Below the pieces are notes generated by a model. It was not told where the DNA came from and ran no database searches. It saw only the letters and a program-made list of their open reading frames with translations. From Kyrpidia spormannii (GTDB lineage Bacteria > Bacillota > Bacilli > Kyrpidiales > Kyrpidiaceae): DNA of 64,000 bases. The stretch spans positions 372,001 through 436,000 of the forward strand of contig NZ_CP024955.1 of the NCBI RefSeq assembly GCF_002804065.1, given 5' to 3'. A program made the position numbers and the translations under genes. Positions 1 through 13,153 of this stretch are shown in pieces (the first letter of the stretch is position 1; every line of letters starts with the position of its first letter).

Positions 1-121
1 CGTCCATGTGTTGGAAAGGGGCGCGATGGTCTTTTAAGTCCATCGATACCAGGACGAAAGGCCCGGTATCGAAAAGGCCGCACAATTGCAGGAGTTGCTG
101 AACCTCCTGGGTTAACCCCGA

Positions 122-1162
122 TTGAAGCAACCGCTGGGGAGGACCACCGCCCCTCCGGGGTTGGTGCTGGGGCACGAGATCACCGGCGAAGTCATCGAAG
201 TCGGGAGGGATGTGGAGTTCGTCAAGAAGGGAGATTTGGTTTCCGTTCCCTTCAATATTGCGTGTGGCCGTTGTCGGAATTGTAAGGAAGGCAATACACA
301 TATCTGTCTCAATGTGAACCCCGATCGCCCGGGTTCTGCTTACGGGTATGTCGACATGGGCGGGTGGGTCGGCGGTCAGGCCGAGTATGTAATGGTGCCC
401 TATGCAGATTTTCAGGTGTTGAAATTTCCGGATAAGGACCAGGCCATGGAAAAAATCCTGGACCTCACAATGCTCTCGGACATTTTTCCCACGGGATTTC
501 ACGGAGCGGTGAGTGCCGGGGTGAAACCGGGGTCGACTGTGTACGTGGCCGGGGCCGGACCTGTAGGACTGGCGGCCGCCCACTCTGCCCAGTTGCTGGG
601 GGCGGCGGTGGTCATCGTGGGTGACCTGAACGCCGAGCGGTTGGCCCAGGCCCGAAGCTTTGGATGTGAAACGGTGGATCTCACCAAACATGACAGCCTT
701 CCGGAGCAACTCGAGCAGATTCTTGGAGTGCCAGAGGTAGACTGCGCGGTGGACTGCGTAGGTTTCGAGGCCCACGGTCACGGACCGGAGCACCGGGAGG
801 CGCCGGCGACGGTTCTTAACTCATTAATGGAAGTCACCCGGGCCGGCGGGCGGATGGGAATCCCCGGCCTGTACGTGACCGGCGACCCTGGCGCGGTGGA
901 CGAGGATGCCAAACAGGGAACGCTCAAGTTGCGCATCGGCCTCGGATGGGCAAAGGCGATCAGCTTTGTGACAGGGCAGACGCCGGTGATGAGGTACCAC
1001 CGGCAGTTGATGATGGCGATTTTGAACGAGAAGGCCCATATCGCCAAGGCGGTCAACGCCACGGTGATTTCACTGGATGAGGCTCCCCAGGGATATAAAG
1101 ATTTTGACCGGGGTGTGGCCCGGAAGTTTGTGATCGATCCCCACGGCCTGATCCGGCGCTGA
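122..1162 (+). pseudogene. fdhA: 5'-truncated glutathione-independent formaldehyde dehydrogenase (zinc ADH family)
   Basis: The 346 codons match the FdhA-type medium-chain zinc alcohol dehydrogenases from the GRTTAP/LVLGHEITGE segment onward. The structural zinc cysteines (CGRCRNCKEGNTHIC) and the nucleotide-binding GAGPVG are present. Family members have about 50 more N-terminal residues, including the CGSD-x-H segment with a catalytic zinc ligand. Here that part is absent: an in-frame TAA lies at 113-115 and the upstream frame (ending QLQELLNLLG) does not resemble the family. A TTG at 122 could start a truncated protein, but without the first zinc ligand activity is unlikely. I read it as a gene remnant cut by a rearrangement near 115-137. 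The fragment upstream (1-115) is an unidentified 3' end. Confidence 0.8.
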
Positions 1163-1193
1163 GAGCGGCGGGCCGAAATGCGGGGGAGAGTCG

Positions 1194-1976
1194 ATGGACC
1201 GGGCACCTTCGTTATGGAGCCGAAGCCTGGCCGAGGGGATCGGGACGGCGTTGTTGGTGTTGATCGGGCCGGGGTGTGCGGCGTTCAACGGTATATTGAC
1301 GGGGCAGGCGCATCACTCGGCGACCCTGGCCGATGTCGGTGTCATCAGTCTGGCGTTTGGGATCATTGTGGTGGGGATGATTTATGCATTCGGGCATATT
1401 TCGGGGTGCCACATCAACCCGGCGGTGACGGTGGGGTTGGCGGTGATCCGGCGGTTTCCCTGGCGGGAGGTTCCGGCCTATGTGGCGGCCCAACTGATCG
1501 GCGCGATGGCGGGGGCGCTGGGGGTTGTCGCGATCCTGGGGCCGGCCGGAGCGACGGTGGGCAATCTCGGGGCGACGGTGCTCTCTCCTTCCACAGGGTA
1601 TGTGCAGGGAATTGTGATTGAGGCGATCGAGGCGTTTGTCCTGATGACGGTGATCATGGGCGCGGCGGTGGACGGCCGCGCGCCCCAAGGGTTTGCAGGG
1701 TTGGTTATCGGGTTGACGGTGGCGGGGATTATCATGACCACGGCGGGGCCCACGGGTTCGTCGTTTAATCCGGCCCGTACGTTTGGTCCCTATGTGATGG
1801 ACAGTTTTTTTGGTGGGCAGGTGCGGTGGGCAGAGTATCCGGTGTATGTGATCGGCCCGATCCTCGGGGCGTCGCTGGCCGCCTGGTTATATAGTGCGGT
1901 GGCGGGATTGACGGTGCCCGGCGACGAGTCCGGGGCGGAAGAACAAAAGGCGGCGGCGAAACATGAAACTGCCTGA
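1194..1976 (+). CDS. MIP-family aquaporin / glycerol facilitator channel
   Basis: A 260-residue membrane channel of the MIP family. Both half-repeat signatures are visible: SGCHINPAVT near residue 65 and SSFNPARTFGP near residue 188, giving the two NPA loops that meet in the pore, with six hydrophobic helices around them. Length is typical. It should passively move water or small neutral solutes across the cytoplasmic membrane. The tail is short, charged and Ala/Glu-rich. It follows the fdhA remnant by about 30 bases and is followed by a good terminator. Water versus glycerol selectivity cannot be decided from sequence alone. Confidence 0.92.
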   Translation: MDRAPSLWSRSLAEGIGTALLVLIGPGCAAFNGILTGQAHHSATLADVGVISLAFGIIVVGMIYAFGHISGCHINPAVTVGLAVIRRFPWREVPAYVAAQLIGAMAGALGVVAILGPAGATVGNLGATVLSPSTGYVQGIVIEAIEAFVLMTVIMGAAVDGRAPQGFAGLVIGLTVAGIIMTTAGPTGSSFNPARTFGPYVMDSFFGGQVRWAEYPVYVIGPILGASLAAWLYSAVAGLTVPGDESGAEEQKAAAKHETA

Positions 1977-2085
1977 AGGCGGGCGATGTACGGGTGCCGG
2001 GTTGGCACGCCGGACGGCGCGGTTTTCTTAGTGGCGGACATGGGGAAGTGACCGCGTGAGGCGGTGAGGCGGCAATGGGCAGCGG

Positions 2086-2112
2086 CCCCCTCGGGGTGAG
2101 GGGGTTTTTTTT
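2086..2112 (+). terminator. Rho-independent terminator after the aquaporin gene
   Basis: A 7-bp perfect GC stem (CCCCCTC / GAGGGGG, 2086-2092 and 2098-2104) with a 5-base loop is followed by eight T residues (2105-2112). Confidence 0.9.
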
Positions 2113-2387
2113 CTGGGGCAGATTCCATTCGCAACTGCCATATGTACCGTCGGTTCAACGTTCCTGTGTTCCGCGTTCGCTCTGTCCGGGGTTTTCAATA
2201 CCCAATCCCATCCCGTTACGGTGATCCCCATGGGATCCCATCTCGTTTCCGCGGCCGTTGTTGCGGTTTCCTTTTCCGGAGTGTTCGGGATGGGTTGTGC
2301 CCGGAAGTTGATCAACGGCCTGGCTCGAATGGAGTATTATGTGAGGTTATACTAAAAGGGTAAAGATTAAAGGGGGTGGATGCAGAC

Positions 2388-3188
2388 ATGAGTGTGATGG
2401 ACGCCTTTCGACTGAATGACCGGGTTGCTCTGGTAACTGGGGGCGGAAGTGGAATCGGACTTGCTTTTGCAAGGGCTATGGCGGAAGCCGGCGCGGATGT
2501 GGCGGTGGTGGACTGGAATGAGGAGGCGGCCCGGAAGGCTGCGGAGCAGCTGGCAGGGGAGACTGGGCGGAAAGTGATCGCGCTCCGGGCGGATGTGTCC
2601 AAGGAAGAGGACGCCGATCGCATGGTACAAGAGACGGTTCGGCAACTCGGCGGGCTCGATGTGTGTTTTGCCAATGCCGGGATCGGGGATGAAGGCGCAC
2701 TGGTCACCGAATACAGCAAGGAAGATTGGGACCGGGTGATTGCCGTGAACCTCACCGGCGTGTTTCTCACCGATCGGGCGGCGGCCCGGGTGATGGTCGA
2801 GCGCAAACGGGGGAGTATTATTAATACGGCGTCTATCTACGGTCTCGTGGGGGATTTCGGAATGGGAGCCATCGGGTATACAGCCGCGAAGGGCGGTGTG
2901 GTGCAGCTCACCCGAACTCTGGCGGTGCAATTGGCTCCGATGGGGATTCGGGTGAACGCGATCGCCCCGGCCTTTATTCGGACGAATCTCGGGGAAGGAA
3001 AATTGCGCGAGGATGTTCCGGATCCCGAGCTGCGCAAGGTCCATGAGGAAATCACCCGAAGGACTCCAATTGGCCGATGGGGCAGGCCAGAAGATTTAGC
3101 GGGGATAGGGGTGTTCCTCGCCTCGGATGCGTCGGCGTTTTGTACCGGGTACATCTATGCGGTGGATGGTGGCTGGTTGGCAGTGTGA
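2388..3188 (+). CDS. SDR-family NAD(P)-dependent oxidoreductase
   Basis: A classical short-chain dehydrogenase/reductase of 266 residues. It has the Rossmann motif TGGGSGIG near the N terminus, NAG after strand 4 (FANAGIG), the catalytic Ser in NTASIYG, and YTAAK with the catalytic Tyr and Lys. The C terminus (GYIYAVDGG) is typical. I chose ATG 2388 because an AAAGGGGG Shine-Dalgarno lies about 11 bases upstream; a GTG at 2376 overlaps that site. Substrate is unknown. It stands alone between the aquaporin terminator and the rRNA operon. Confidence 0.88.
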   Translation: MSVMDAFRLNDRVALVTGGGSGIGLAFARAMAEAGADVAVVDWNEEAARKAAEQLAGETGRKVIALRADVSKEEDADRMVQETVRQLGGLDVCFANAGIGDEGALVTEYSKEDWDRVIAVNLTGVFLTDRAAARVMVERKRGSIINTASIYGLVGDFGMGAIGYTAAKGGVVQLTRTLAVQLAPMGIRVNAIAPAFIRTNLGEGKLREDVPDPELRKVHEEITRRTPIGRWGRPEDLAGIGVFLASDASAFCTGYIYAVDGGWLAV

Positions 3189-3575
3189 GGGGGATTTAGG
3201 AAAGGCTTACTGGGGCCGGTGGCCGTTTTTGTGCGGGGATTCAGGTGATGGAGGACGGCCGGCCGATCGCGGGCCCGGTGGGGCGGCTGGTGAAGCCGGG
3301 GGTGTGAGGGGTTCCCGCGGAGGTAGGCATCGGGTCGGGGCCGGCCCAGTCCGGGAAAGCCGGCCGGGAAAGGCTGTGAACGTCTCGCTTCTGATCTTCT
3401 CTTCGCCAGGACCCGGGGCGCGGCTTGTCGCCGCCCCGCCACCCCCGGGGGGCGAGGGCCGGCGGGCTCCGGCATTTGGCCGCATGCGCCGGTAAAAAAT
3501 CGCGCATTCCCGAGCGTGCGGGCGCATGGGGGCGAATGAAGCCGGTTGCCCTGCTGAAATCGGGGATCGCCCGGG

Positions 3576-3605
3576 TTGTGTCCAGCCCCTCAAAGGGCCT
3601 ATAAT
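3576..3605 (+). promoter_or_regulatory. rRNA operon promoter P1
   Basis: TTGTGT at 3576-3581, an 18-base spacer, and a consensus TATAAT at 3600-3605, about 190 bases before the 16S 5' end. Confidence 0.65.
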
Positions 3606-3691
3606 TCTCCTCGCTGCCCCGATGGGCTCACCCCCGGGGCGGCCGGAAAATGTGCGCGGCAGACGTCGCGGGCTTTTCCACGAACTACCGG

Positions 3692-3720
3692 TTGCATCTT
3701 CAGCCGGGATTTGATAAAGT
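3692..3720 (+). promoter_or_regulatory. rRNA operon promoter P2
   Basis: TTGCAT at 3692-3697, a 17-base spacer and TAAAGT at 3715-3720. It is closer to the 16S gene than P1; tandem promoters are usual for rRNA operons. Confidence 0.6.
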
Positions 3721-3752
3721 ATCTCTTGTCGCCGCTCGAAGCGGCACCTCGA

Positions 3753-3778
3753 TCCTTGAGAATCAAACAGTACGCCAC
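3753..3778 (+). other. 5' arm of the pre-16S processing stem
   Basis: Bases 3759-3775 are a perfect 17-base reverse complement of 5382-5398 in the 16S-23S spacer. Pairing continues outward with one mismatch to 3753/5404. The stem brackets the whole 16S gene and fits an RNase III cleavage helix. Confidence 0.85.
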
Positions 3779-3796
3779 TTTTAGCCCGGATGAATC

Positions 3797-8368
<4,572 letters not shown>

Positions 8369-8380
8369 TCTCAAGCTGTG

Positions 8381-8404
8381 GTGGCTTTTCGGTTTTGAGG
8401 GAAC
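8381..8404 (+). other. 3' arm of the pre-23S processing stem
   Basis: This segment pairs with 5421-5444 over 24 positions (one G-G mismatch, three G-U pairs) and encloses the 23S gene. It ends immediately before the 5S gene. Confidence 0.85.
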
Positions 8405-8409
8405 GAGGG

Positions 8410-8525
8410 TCGGGTGACGAGAGCGGAGGGGAAACACCTGTCACCATTCCGAACACAGAAGTGAAGTCCTCCAGCGCCGATGGTACTTGGGCCGCAGGGC
8501 CCTGGGAGAGTAGGACGTTGCCGGG
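8410..8525 (+). rRNA. rrf: 5S ribosomal RNA
   Basis: The sequence has the 5S signatures CCGAACACAGAAGTGAAG, CCAGCGCCGATGGTACTTGGG and GAGAGTAGGACGTTGCC. It begins about 40 bases after the 23S end. Ends are set by the weakly matching helix I and are good to a few bases. Confidence 0.95.
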
Positions 8526-8536
8526 CGCGTTCCCGC

Positions 8537-8572
8537 AAGCCCCGCAGGATCTTTCCTGCGGGGCTTCATTAT
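8537..8572 (+). terminator. Terminator of the rRNA operon
   Basis: A 13-bp perfect stem (AAGCCCCGCAGGA 8537-8549 with 8554-8566), a TCTT loop and a short T-rich tail. Confidence 0.85.
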
Positions 8573-8589
8573 GTACGCAGGAAATCATG

Positions 8590-8636
8590 TTGACAGCACA
8601 ACGCACAGCGACTATATTAATCAAGCAAACAATTGA
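8590..8636 (+). promoter_or_regulatory. Consensus sigma-A promoter with dyad, upstream of the arsR-rhodanese gene
   Basis: TTGACA at 8590-8595, a 17-base spacer and TATATT at 8613-8618. An imperfect AT-rich dyad (TATTAATCAA ... TTGAATA, about 8615-8636) overlaps the -10 and start region, where an ArsR-type repressor would be expected to bind. The promoter is clear; the operator is inferred. Confidence 0.7.
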
Positions 8637-8706
8637 ATACTGACCAAGCCTGCAGCGACACTTACCGCGAGGGTAAACATTGTCAGCGCAGAAGAGGTGA
8701 ATCGAG

Positions 8707-9378
8707 GTGGGGGCGAATACGAGACCATTTAAAGAAGCTGTATATTCCGAACTTGCGAGACTCGGGAAGGCCATGGGAAGCCCGCGACGATTAGAGCTTC
8801 TCGACCTGCTTTCACAAGGACCTAAGTCCGTCGAAGTGCTGGCCCGGGAAACTCAGCAAAGTATTGCTAACGTCTCTCAACATCTTCAGACCTTACTGGA
8901 AGCACGTCTTGTGAAATTTTACAAGCGAGGCAACTACTCGATGTACCGGCTTTCGGATGAGCGCGTTCTAGACTTACTCTTGAAAGTTGAGGAAGTGGGA
9001 GAGTGGCTATATCGCGCTATAGAAACAGAAAGGGAGAGCTGGATTCATCCATTGGATTCATCCAGGCCACTCAGTGCAGAAGAACTCGACACCTTGGTGA
9101 AGGACCCCGATGTGGTGGTGCTCGATGTTCGTCCACGGGATGAATACGAATTCGATCATATCCCCGGGGCCTGGTCGGTCCCGCTTGAAGAATTAGAGCA
9201 AAAGATGGCGGAGCTACCCAAAGACAAACAGATCGTGGCTTATTGTCGAGGACGCTACTGTCTGTTTGCGGCGGAAGCGGTACAGATCCTGCGGCGCCAC
9301 GGATATCGAGCGATTCGGGTGGAGCAGGGTGTTCGCGAGTGGCGGAGATCCATGTCTGTTTCCAGGGGGGGATTGTAA
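8707..9378 (+). CDS. ArsR-family winged-helix repressor fused to a rhodanese domain
   Basis: 223 residues in two domains. Residues about 15-95 are an ArsR winged helix (RRLELLDLLSQGPKSVEVLA, then SIANVSQHLQTLLEARLV as the recognition helix). Residues about 120-215 are a rhodanese domain with the CRGRYC active loop (Cys180, Cys185). These are the only cysteines, so sulfur sensing probably runs through the rhodanese loop rather than metal binding in the ArsR part. The start is GTG with AGAGGTG upstream. It likely controls itself and the three genes behind it, all in the same direction. Confidence 0.9.
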   Translation: MGANTRPFKEAVYSELARLGKAMGSPRRLELLDLLSQGPKSVEVLARETQQSIANVSQHLQTLLEARLVKFYKRGNYSMYRLSDERVLDLLLKVEEVGEWLYRAIETERESWIHPLDSSRPLSAEELDTLVKDPDVVVLDVRPRDEYEFDHIPGAWSVPLEELEQKMAELPKDKQIVAYCRGRYCLFAAEAVQILRRHGYRAIRVEQGVREWRRSMSVSRGGL

Positions 9379-9379
9379 G

Positions 9380-10108
9380 GTGATTTTCCGACAATACTTG
9401 CATGAAAACCCAGTTGCCGCATCTTACCTGTTCGGGTGTGGCACGGAAGGTCAAGGCGCAGTTGTTGATCCCGTAGACGATGTCGAATTCTACGTCCGCG
9501 AGGCCGAACGCGCCGGGCTCAATATCCGCTACGTGTTTGATACCCATCTTCATGCCGACCATATTTCGGGCGGTCGCCGACTGGCGGAGCGAACAGGAGC
9601 GAGCTATGTGCTCCATCGGTCGGCAGATGTTCGCTACACGTTTCACCCTGTGGAAGATGGAGATGTTTTATTCACAGGCAATACACGGATTCAAATTATT
9701 CATACTCCAGGCCATACACCGGAACATATTTCACTGCTTGTATCTGATCTTCGTCGCGCAGACGCCCCGTGGTTCGTGCTGACCGGACACACGTTGATGG
9801 TTGGTGATGCAGGACGAACGGAATTGGCCTCCAGTTTGGAGGAAGGAGCTAGAGACTTGTATAACAGCCTATTTGAAAAACTGATGAAATTGGATGACCA
9901 GATTGAGGTTTATCCCGGAGCCTACTCAGGTTCCGTCTGCGGACGTTTCTTGAGTGGCAAACCGTCTTCGACAATTGGGTTCGAACGCCGTTTCAATGTG
10001 GCCCTTCAAGCCCGTTCACTCGATGAATTCATAGCTTTTATGACTCAGGACATACCACCCAAGCCGTCCGACTACGAACGAATTCGGCTCACCAACGCTG
10101 GTCAATAA
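9380..10108 (+). CDS. MBL-fold protein, probable persulfide dioxygenase/sulfur hydrolase
   Basis: A 242-residue metallo-beta-lactamase-fold protein with HLHADH (His56, His58, Asp60, His61), HTPGHTPEH and a later GAYSGSVCG segment, as in ETHE1-like persulfide dioxygenases and related glyoxalase II proteins. The frame is open further upstream, but GTG 9380 has a G-rich ribosome site at 9364-9370 and sits 2 bases after the regulator's stop codon, so I chose it. Linkage to an ArsR-rhodanese regulator supports persulfide or polysulfide metabolism. Exact substrate is inferred. Confidence 0.85.
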   Translation: MIFRQYLHENPVAASYLFGCGTEGQGAVVDPVDDVEFYVREAERAGLNIRYVFDTHLHADHISGGRRLAERTGASYVLHRSADVRYTFHPVEDGDVLFTGNTRIQIIHTPGHTPEHISLLVSDLRRADAPWFVLTGHTLMVGDAGRTELASSLEEGARDLYNSLFEKLMKLDDQIEVYPGAYSGSVCGRFLSGKPSSTIGFERRFNVALQARSLDEFIAFMTQDIPPKPSDYERIRLTNAGQ

Positions 10109-10134
10109 GCGATTCGGGAAAGGAAGGATCGGGC

Positions 10135-11364
10135 ATGGGAGGCATCGGCCTGTTGCAGAGTCGCCCGGTGCAAATCGCATTGCTTGTGATCGTCAATCTA
10201 TTCGTCGGGGGCATGGTCGGCCTCGAGCGAACGGTCCTCCCGTTACTTGCCAAAGAGGAGTTTGGCATTGCCGGTAAAAGCGCAGCCGTCGCTTTCATTA
10301 TCAGTTTCGGCGTCGTCAAAGCCCTGTCCAACCTGTTTGCCGGCCGCATCGCGGACCTTTTGGGGCGAAAACGGCTTTTGGTCGCCGGGTGGGTGGTCGG
10401 TTTGCCCGTGCCCTTCCTGGTGATGTTTGCCCCAAACTGGAACTGGGTGATTTTCGCCAATGTCCTCCTTGGCATCAATCAGGGTTTCTGTTGGTCCATG
10501 ACGGTGAATATGAAAATTGACTTGGCCGGTCCCCGGTTTCGGGGCTTGGTCCTCGGCCTCAACGAGTTTGCCGGGTATTCCGCCATTTCGATCACGGCCC
10601 TGGTGTCCGGGTATGTGGCTGCGGTGTACGGGGTGCGGCCACAGCCTTTCTACTTGGGTGTCGCATATGCGTTGGCCGGGCTTTTGTTGTCAAGCGTTCC
10701 GGTGAAGGACACCACCGCCTTATCCAAAACTGTGGCGGGGTCTTCTCTCCCCCTTGGCCGCGCCTTTGCGATTGCGACTTGGCAAAACACACCACTCCTT
10801 AGCGCCAGTCAAGCCGGGTTCATGACCAATTTTAAGGATGGAATGATCTGGGGACTACTCCCTTTGTTTCTCAATGCTCATGCCTTGGACATCGCGGCTG
10901 TGGGGACGATTGTCGCCTTATATCCTGGGACCTGGGGACTCCTCCAATTGGCGACGGGACCTTTGAGCGACCGGTTTGGGCGCACCTGGCTCATCATCGT
11001 GGGGATGCTCATTCAGGGCGGGGCGATTCTGTGGATCGTCTTTACTCAAGGGTTTGCCCTCTGGTCCACAGGCTCCATTCTGCTGGGCGTCGGGACCGCG
11101 ATGGTATACCCGACCTTGCTCGCTGCTGTGGCCGACCATTCCGAAGCTGAGTGGCGGGCTTCGGCGCTGGGGGTGTATCGGTTCTGGAGGGATTTTGGCT
11201 ACGCGGTCGGTGCCCTCGTCTCCGGCCTTTTGGCCGACGCTCTGGGTACCTCCACGTCGATGGGCATTGTAGGGGTGCTCGTGATCGCGTCGGGTCTCGT
11301 GGCGGCGTTGTGGTTGAGAGACGTCCAAAGTGAAAGGTTCACCGAAACGGGTGTGACGAGATGA
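10135..11364 (+). CDS. MFS transporter in the sulfur cassette
   Basis: A 409-residue major facilitator protein with about 12 hydrophobic segments. Loop 2-3 signature GRIADLLGRKR (about 70-80) and the equivalent second-half GPLSDRFGRTW are visible. It lies 26 bases after the MBL gene and its stop overlaps the next start by four bases, so the four genes form one transcription unit. Transporters of this type near rhodanese/MBL genes may move sulfur compounds; the substrate is not shown by sequence. Confidence 0.85.
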   Translation: MGGIGLLQSRPVQIALLVIVNLFVGGMVGLERTVLPLLAKEEFGIAGKSAAVAFIISFGVVKALSNLFAGRIADLLGRKRLLVAGWVVGLPVPFLVMFAPNWNWVIFANVLLGINQGFCWSMTVNMKIDLAGPRFRGLVLGLNEFAGYSAISITALVSGYVAAVYGVRPQPFYLGVAYALAGLLLSSVPVKDTTALSKTVAGSSLPLGRAFAIATWQNTPLLSASQAGFMTNFKDGMIWGLLPLFLNAHALDIAAVGTIVALYPGTWGLLQLATGPLSDRFGRTWLIIVGMLIQGGAILWIVFTQGFALWSTGSILLGVGTAMVYPTLLAAVADHSEAEWRASALGVYRFWRDFGYAVGALVSGLLADALGTSTSMGIVGVLVIASGLVAALWLRDVQSERFTETGVTR

Positions 11365-12053
11365 CGCTGTTTGATCAGAAGGCTGAATCCTACGATGACT
11401 TTTGCCGCACTCCTCTGGGGCATTTTGTCGACGCGGTGGAACGCCGCCTCATCGGAGCAATGGCGCGGCCCCGGTCTGGGGAATCGGCCATCGACCTGGG
11501 GTGCGGTACAGGTTCGTACACTTATTGGCTGCATAAACTCGGGTTATCGGTGACCGGGGTCGATTTATCGGAAAAAATGTTGGAGGTCGCCAGGCGCAAA
11601 GGGGATGGGCGCGTCCCTTTTATGCGGGCGGACGTCACCCATCTGCCGTTTCCCCCGGACAGCTTTGATCTGGCGTTGGCCAATGCGACCCTCGAGTTTG
11701 TCGCCGATCCGAAGGCGGCATTGCGAGAGGCCTACCGGGTTGTCAAACCGGGCGGGCGAGTGGTGGTGGGGTTTATTGCAAAATTGGGCCCCTGGGCGGA
11801 ACAATACTCAAAACGTGGGCGGGAAGATGCCACCAGTGTCTATCACGGCGCACGGTTTTTCTCTTATGAAGAGGCGGTGGAAATCGGTCCGTGTATACCG
11901 GAGCAGGTGCGGTTCGGACTGTATGTCAGCCCAAGGGAATTCACAGACGAGGCTTCAGCCTGGTCTCTGGAAATGAGGCGAAGGGTGTCCCAAGATGAAG
12001 CTGGGGCTGGGTTTATGGTGGTGCGCTGGCGCAAGGGGACATTGCCTGTCTGA
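11361..12053 (+). CDS. Class I SAM-dependent methyltransferase
   Basis: 230 residues with the SAM-binding motif DLGCGTGSY (about 45-53), acidic VDLSEKM, the DVTHLPFPPDSFDLALA segment and VKPGGRVVVG, as in UbiE/Methyltransf_11 enzymes. ATG 11361 overlaps the MFS stop (ATGA). Association with the sulfur genes suggests methylation of a thiol or small sulfur metabolite, but this is inference. Confidence 0.85.
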   Translation: MTLFDQKAESYDDFCRTPLGHFVDAVERRLIGAMARPRSGESAIDLGCGTGSYTYWLHKLGLSVTGVDLSEKMLEVARRKGDGRVPFMRADVTHLPFPPDSFDLALANATLEFVADPKAALREAYRVVKPGGRVVVGFIAKLGPWAEQYSKRGREDATSVYHGARFFSYEEAVEIGPCIPEQVRFGLYVSPREFTDEASAWSLEMRRRVSQDEAGAGFMVVRWRKGTLPV

Positions 12054-12156
12054 TCCGGTCTCAATATAATGGAGGCGGTTTCGTCGCCGTTTTCGCGGGT
12101 GACTGCCGAGTCCGAGTGGCGGTTCACCCGGGGCGGCAGACAGAAGGGGGAGCGCA

Positions 12157-13119
12157 ATGAAACCTTTGGTTTCGGTGATCATCCCCACGTATAATGTGGG
12201 ACGGTATATCGAGGGGGCCCTTCGCTCCGCCCTTGGGCAGACCCTGGGGAATGTCGAAGTGCTTGTGGTGGATGACGCCTCGACGGACGATACCGTGGCC
12301 CGGGTGAAGGCCCAGGCGGATAGCCGGGTCCGGCTGTTTGTCAACGAAGGGAACAAGGGGCCGTCTTTCAGCCGCAACCGGGCCATCGCGGAATCCCGGG
12401 GGGAGTGGATCGCCGTTTTGGACGGGGACGATTGGTGGGCAGAGGACCGTTTGGAACGGCTGTACGAAACCGCGGTGCGGGAGAAAGCTGATCTTATCTG
12501 TGATGACCTTTATTTTATTCAAGACGGGGCGGAGCTTCCGTGGACCACGTTGTTCCGGGAGCGTGGCCTGCGGCCCACCGAGGGCTGGGTGGCGCCCGCG
12601 CAATTTGTCCGTTGGGACCTCGGGCTTGTCAAGCCCTTGATGCATCGGCAACGGCTGCTGGAATCGGGCGTTCGTTACCCGGAAACGCTGCGTTTTGGCG
12701 AGGATTTTGTGTTTTTGTTCACGTGGCTGCGGCGAGGGGCGTCCATGTGGTTGGCCCCAAAGGCGTACTACTACTATCGAAATCGCCGGGAATCTCTGGT
12801 TCATGATAAAATTCCTCTTCACCAGCAGGTCTATGACATTGCCGTGGAGCTGCTCGCCAAGGTGGACCGGTCAAGGGAGCCGGAGATCTACCAGGCTTTA
12901 TCAGATCGCGTGAGCCATGCCCGGCAGCTGGTGGACTACTACCGAGTTGTCCAACCTCTCAAGGAGAAAAAAGTCCATATCGCGTTGGCCGAGGTGCTGA
13001 AACATCCCAGGGTGATCGTGTCCTTTCTGCGACTTCTGCCGGGGGTCCTACGGTACCAGTTGGCCCACCGCCGGGAACGCGGCGGAGCCGAGGAGGGATC
13101 GCCGCTCCACCTGCCCTGA
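12157..13119 (+). CDS. Family 2 glycosyltransferase (GT-A)
   Basis: 320 residues beginning with the GT2 signature VSVIIPTYNVGRYIEGAL, followed by VVDDASTDDT, NKGPSFSRNRAI and the DxD-like metal site LDGDDWW. The acceptor half contains FGEDFVFLFTWL. It most likely adds a sugar to an extracellular polysaccharide or cell-wall glycan on the cytoplasmic side. It is followed 34 bases later by a second glycosyltransferase, so the two probably serve the same glycan. Donor and acceptor cannot be read from sequence. Confidence 0.9.
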   Translation: MKPLVSVIIPTYNVGRYIEGALRSALGQTLGNVEVLVVDDASTDDTVARVKAQADSRVRLFVNEGNKGPSFSRNRAIAESRGEWIAVLDGDDWWAEDRLERLYETAVREKADLICDDLYFIQDGAELPWTTLFRERGLRPTEGWVAPAQFVRWDLGLVKPLMHRQRLLESGVRYPETLRFGEDFVFLFTWLRRGASMWLAPKAYYYYRNRRESLVHDKIPLHQQVYDIAVELLAKVDRSREPEIYQALSDRVSHARQLVDYYRVVQPLKEKKVHIALAEVLKHPRVIVSFLRLLPGVLRYQLAHRRERGGAEEGSPLHLP

Positions 13120-13153
13120 CTGGCAAAGTCGTCTTTATCTGGAGGGAATCGAC

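Larger units (their letters stand above)
3189..3796. other. Intergenic region upstream of the rRNA operon
   Basis: About 600 bases with no convincing gene. Short open frames on both strands are GC-rich shadows without recognisable domains or ribosome sites. The last 200 bases hold the two rRNA promoters and the 5' arm of the 16S processing stem. Confidence 0.7.
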
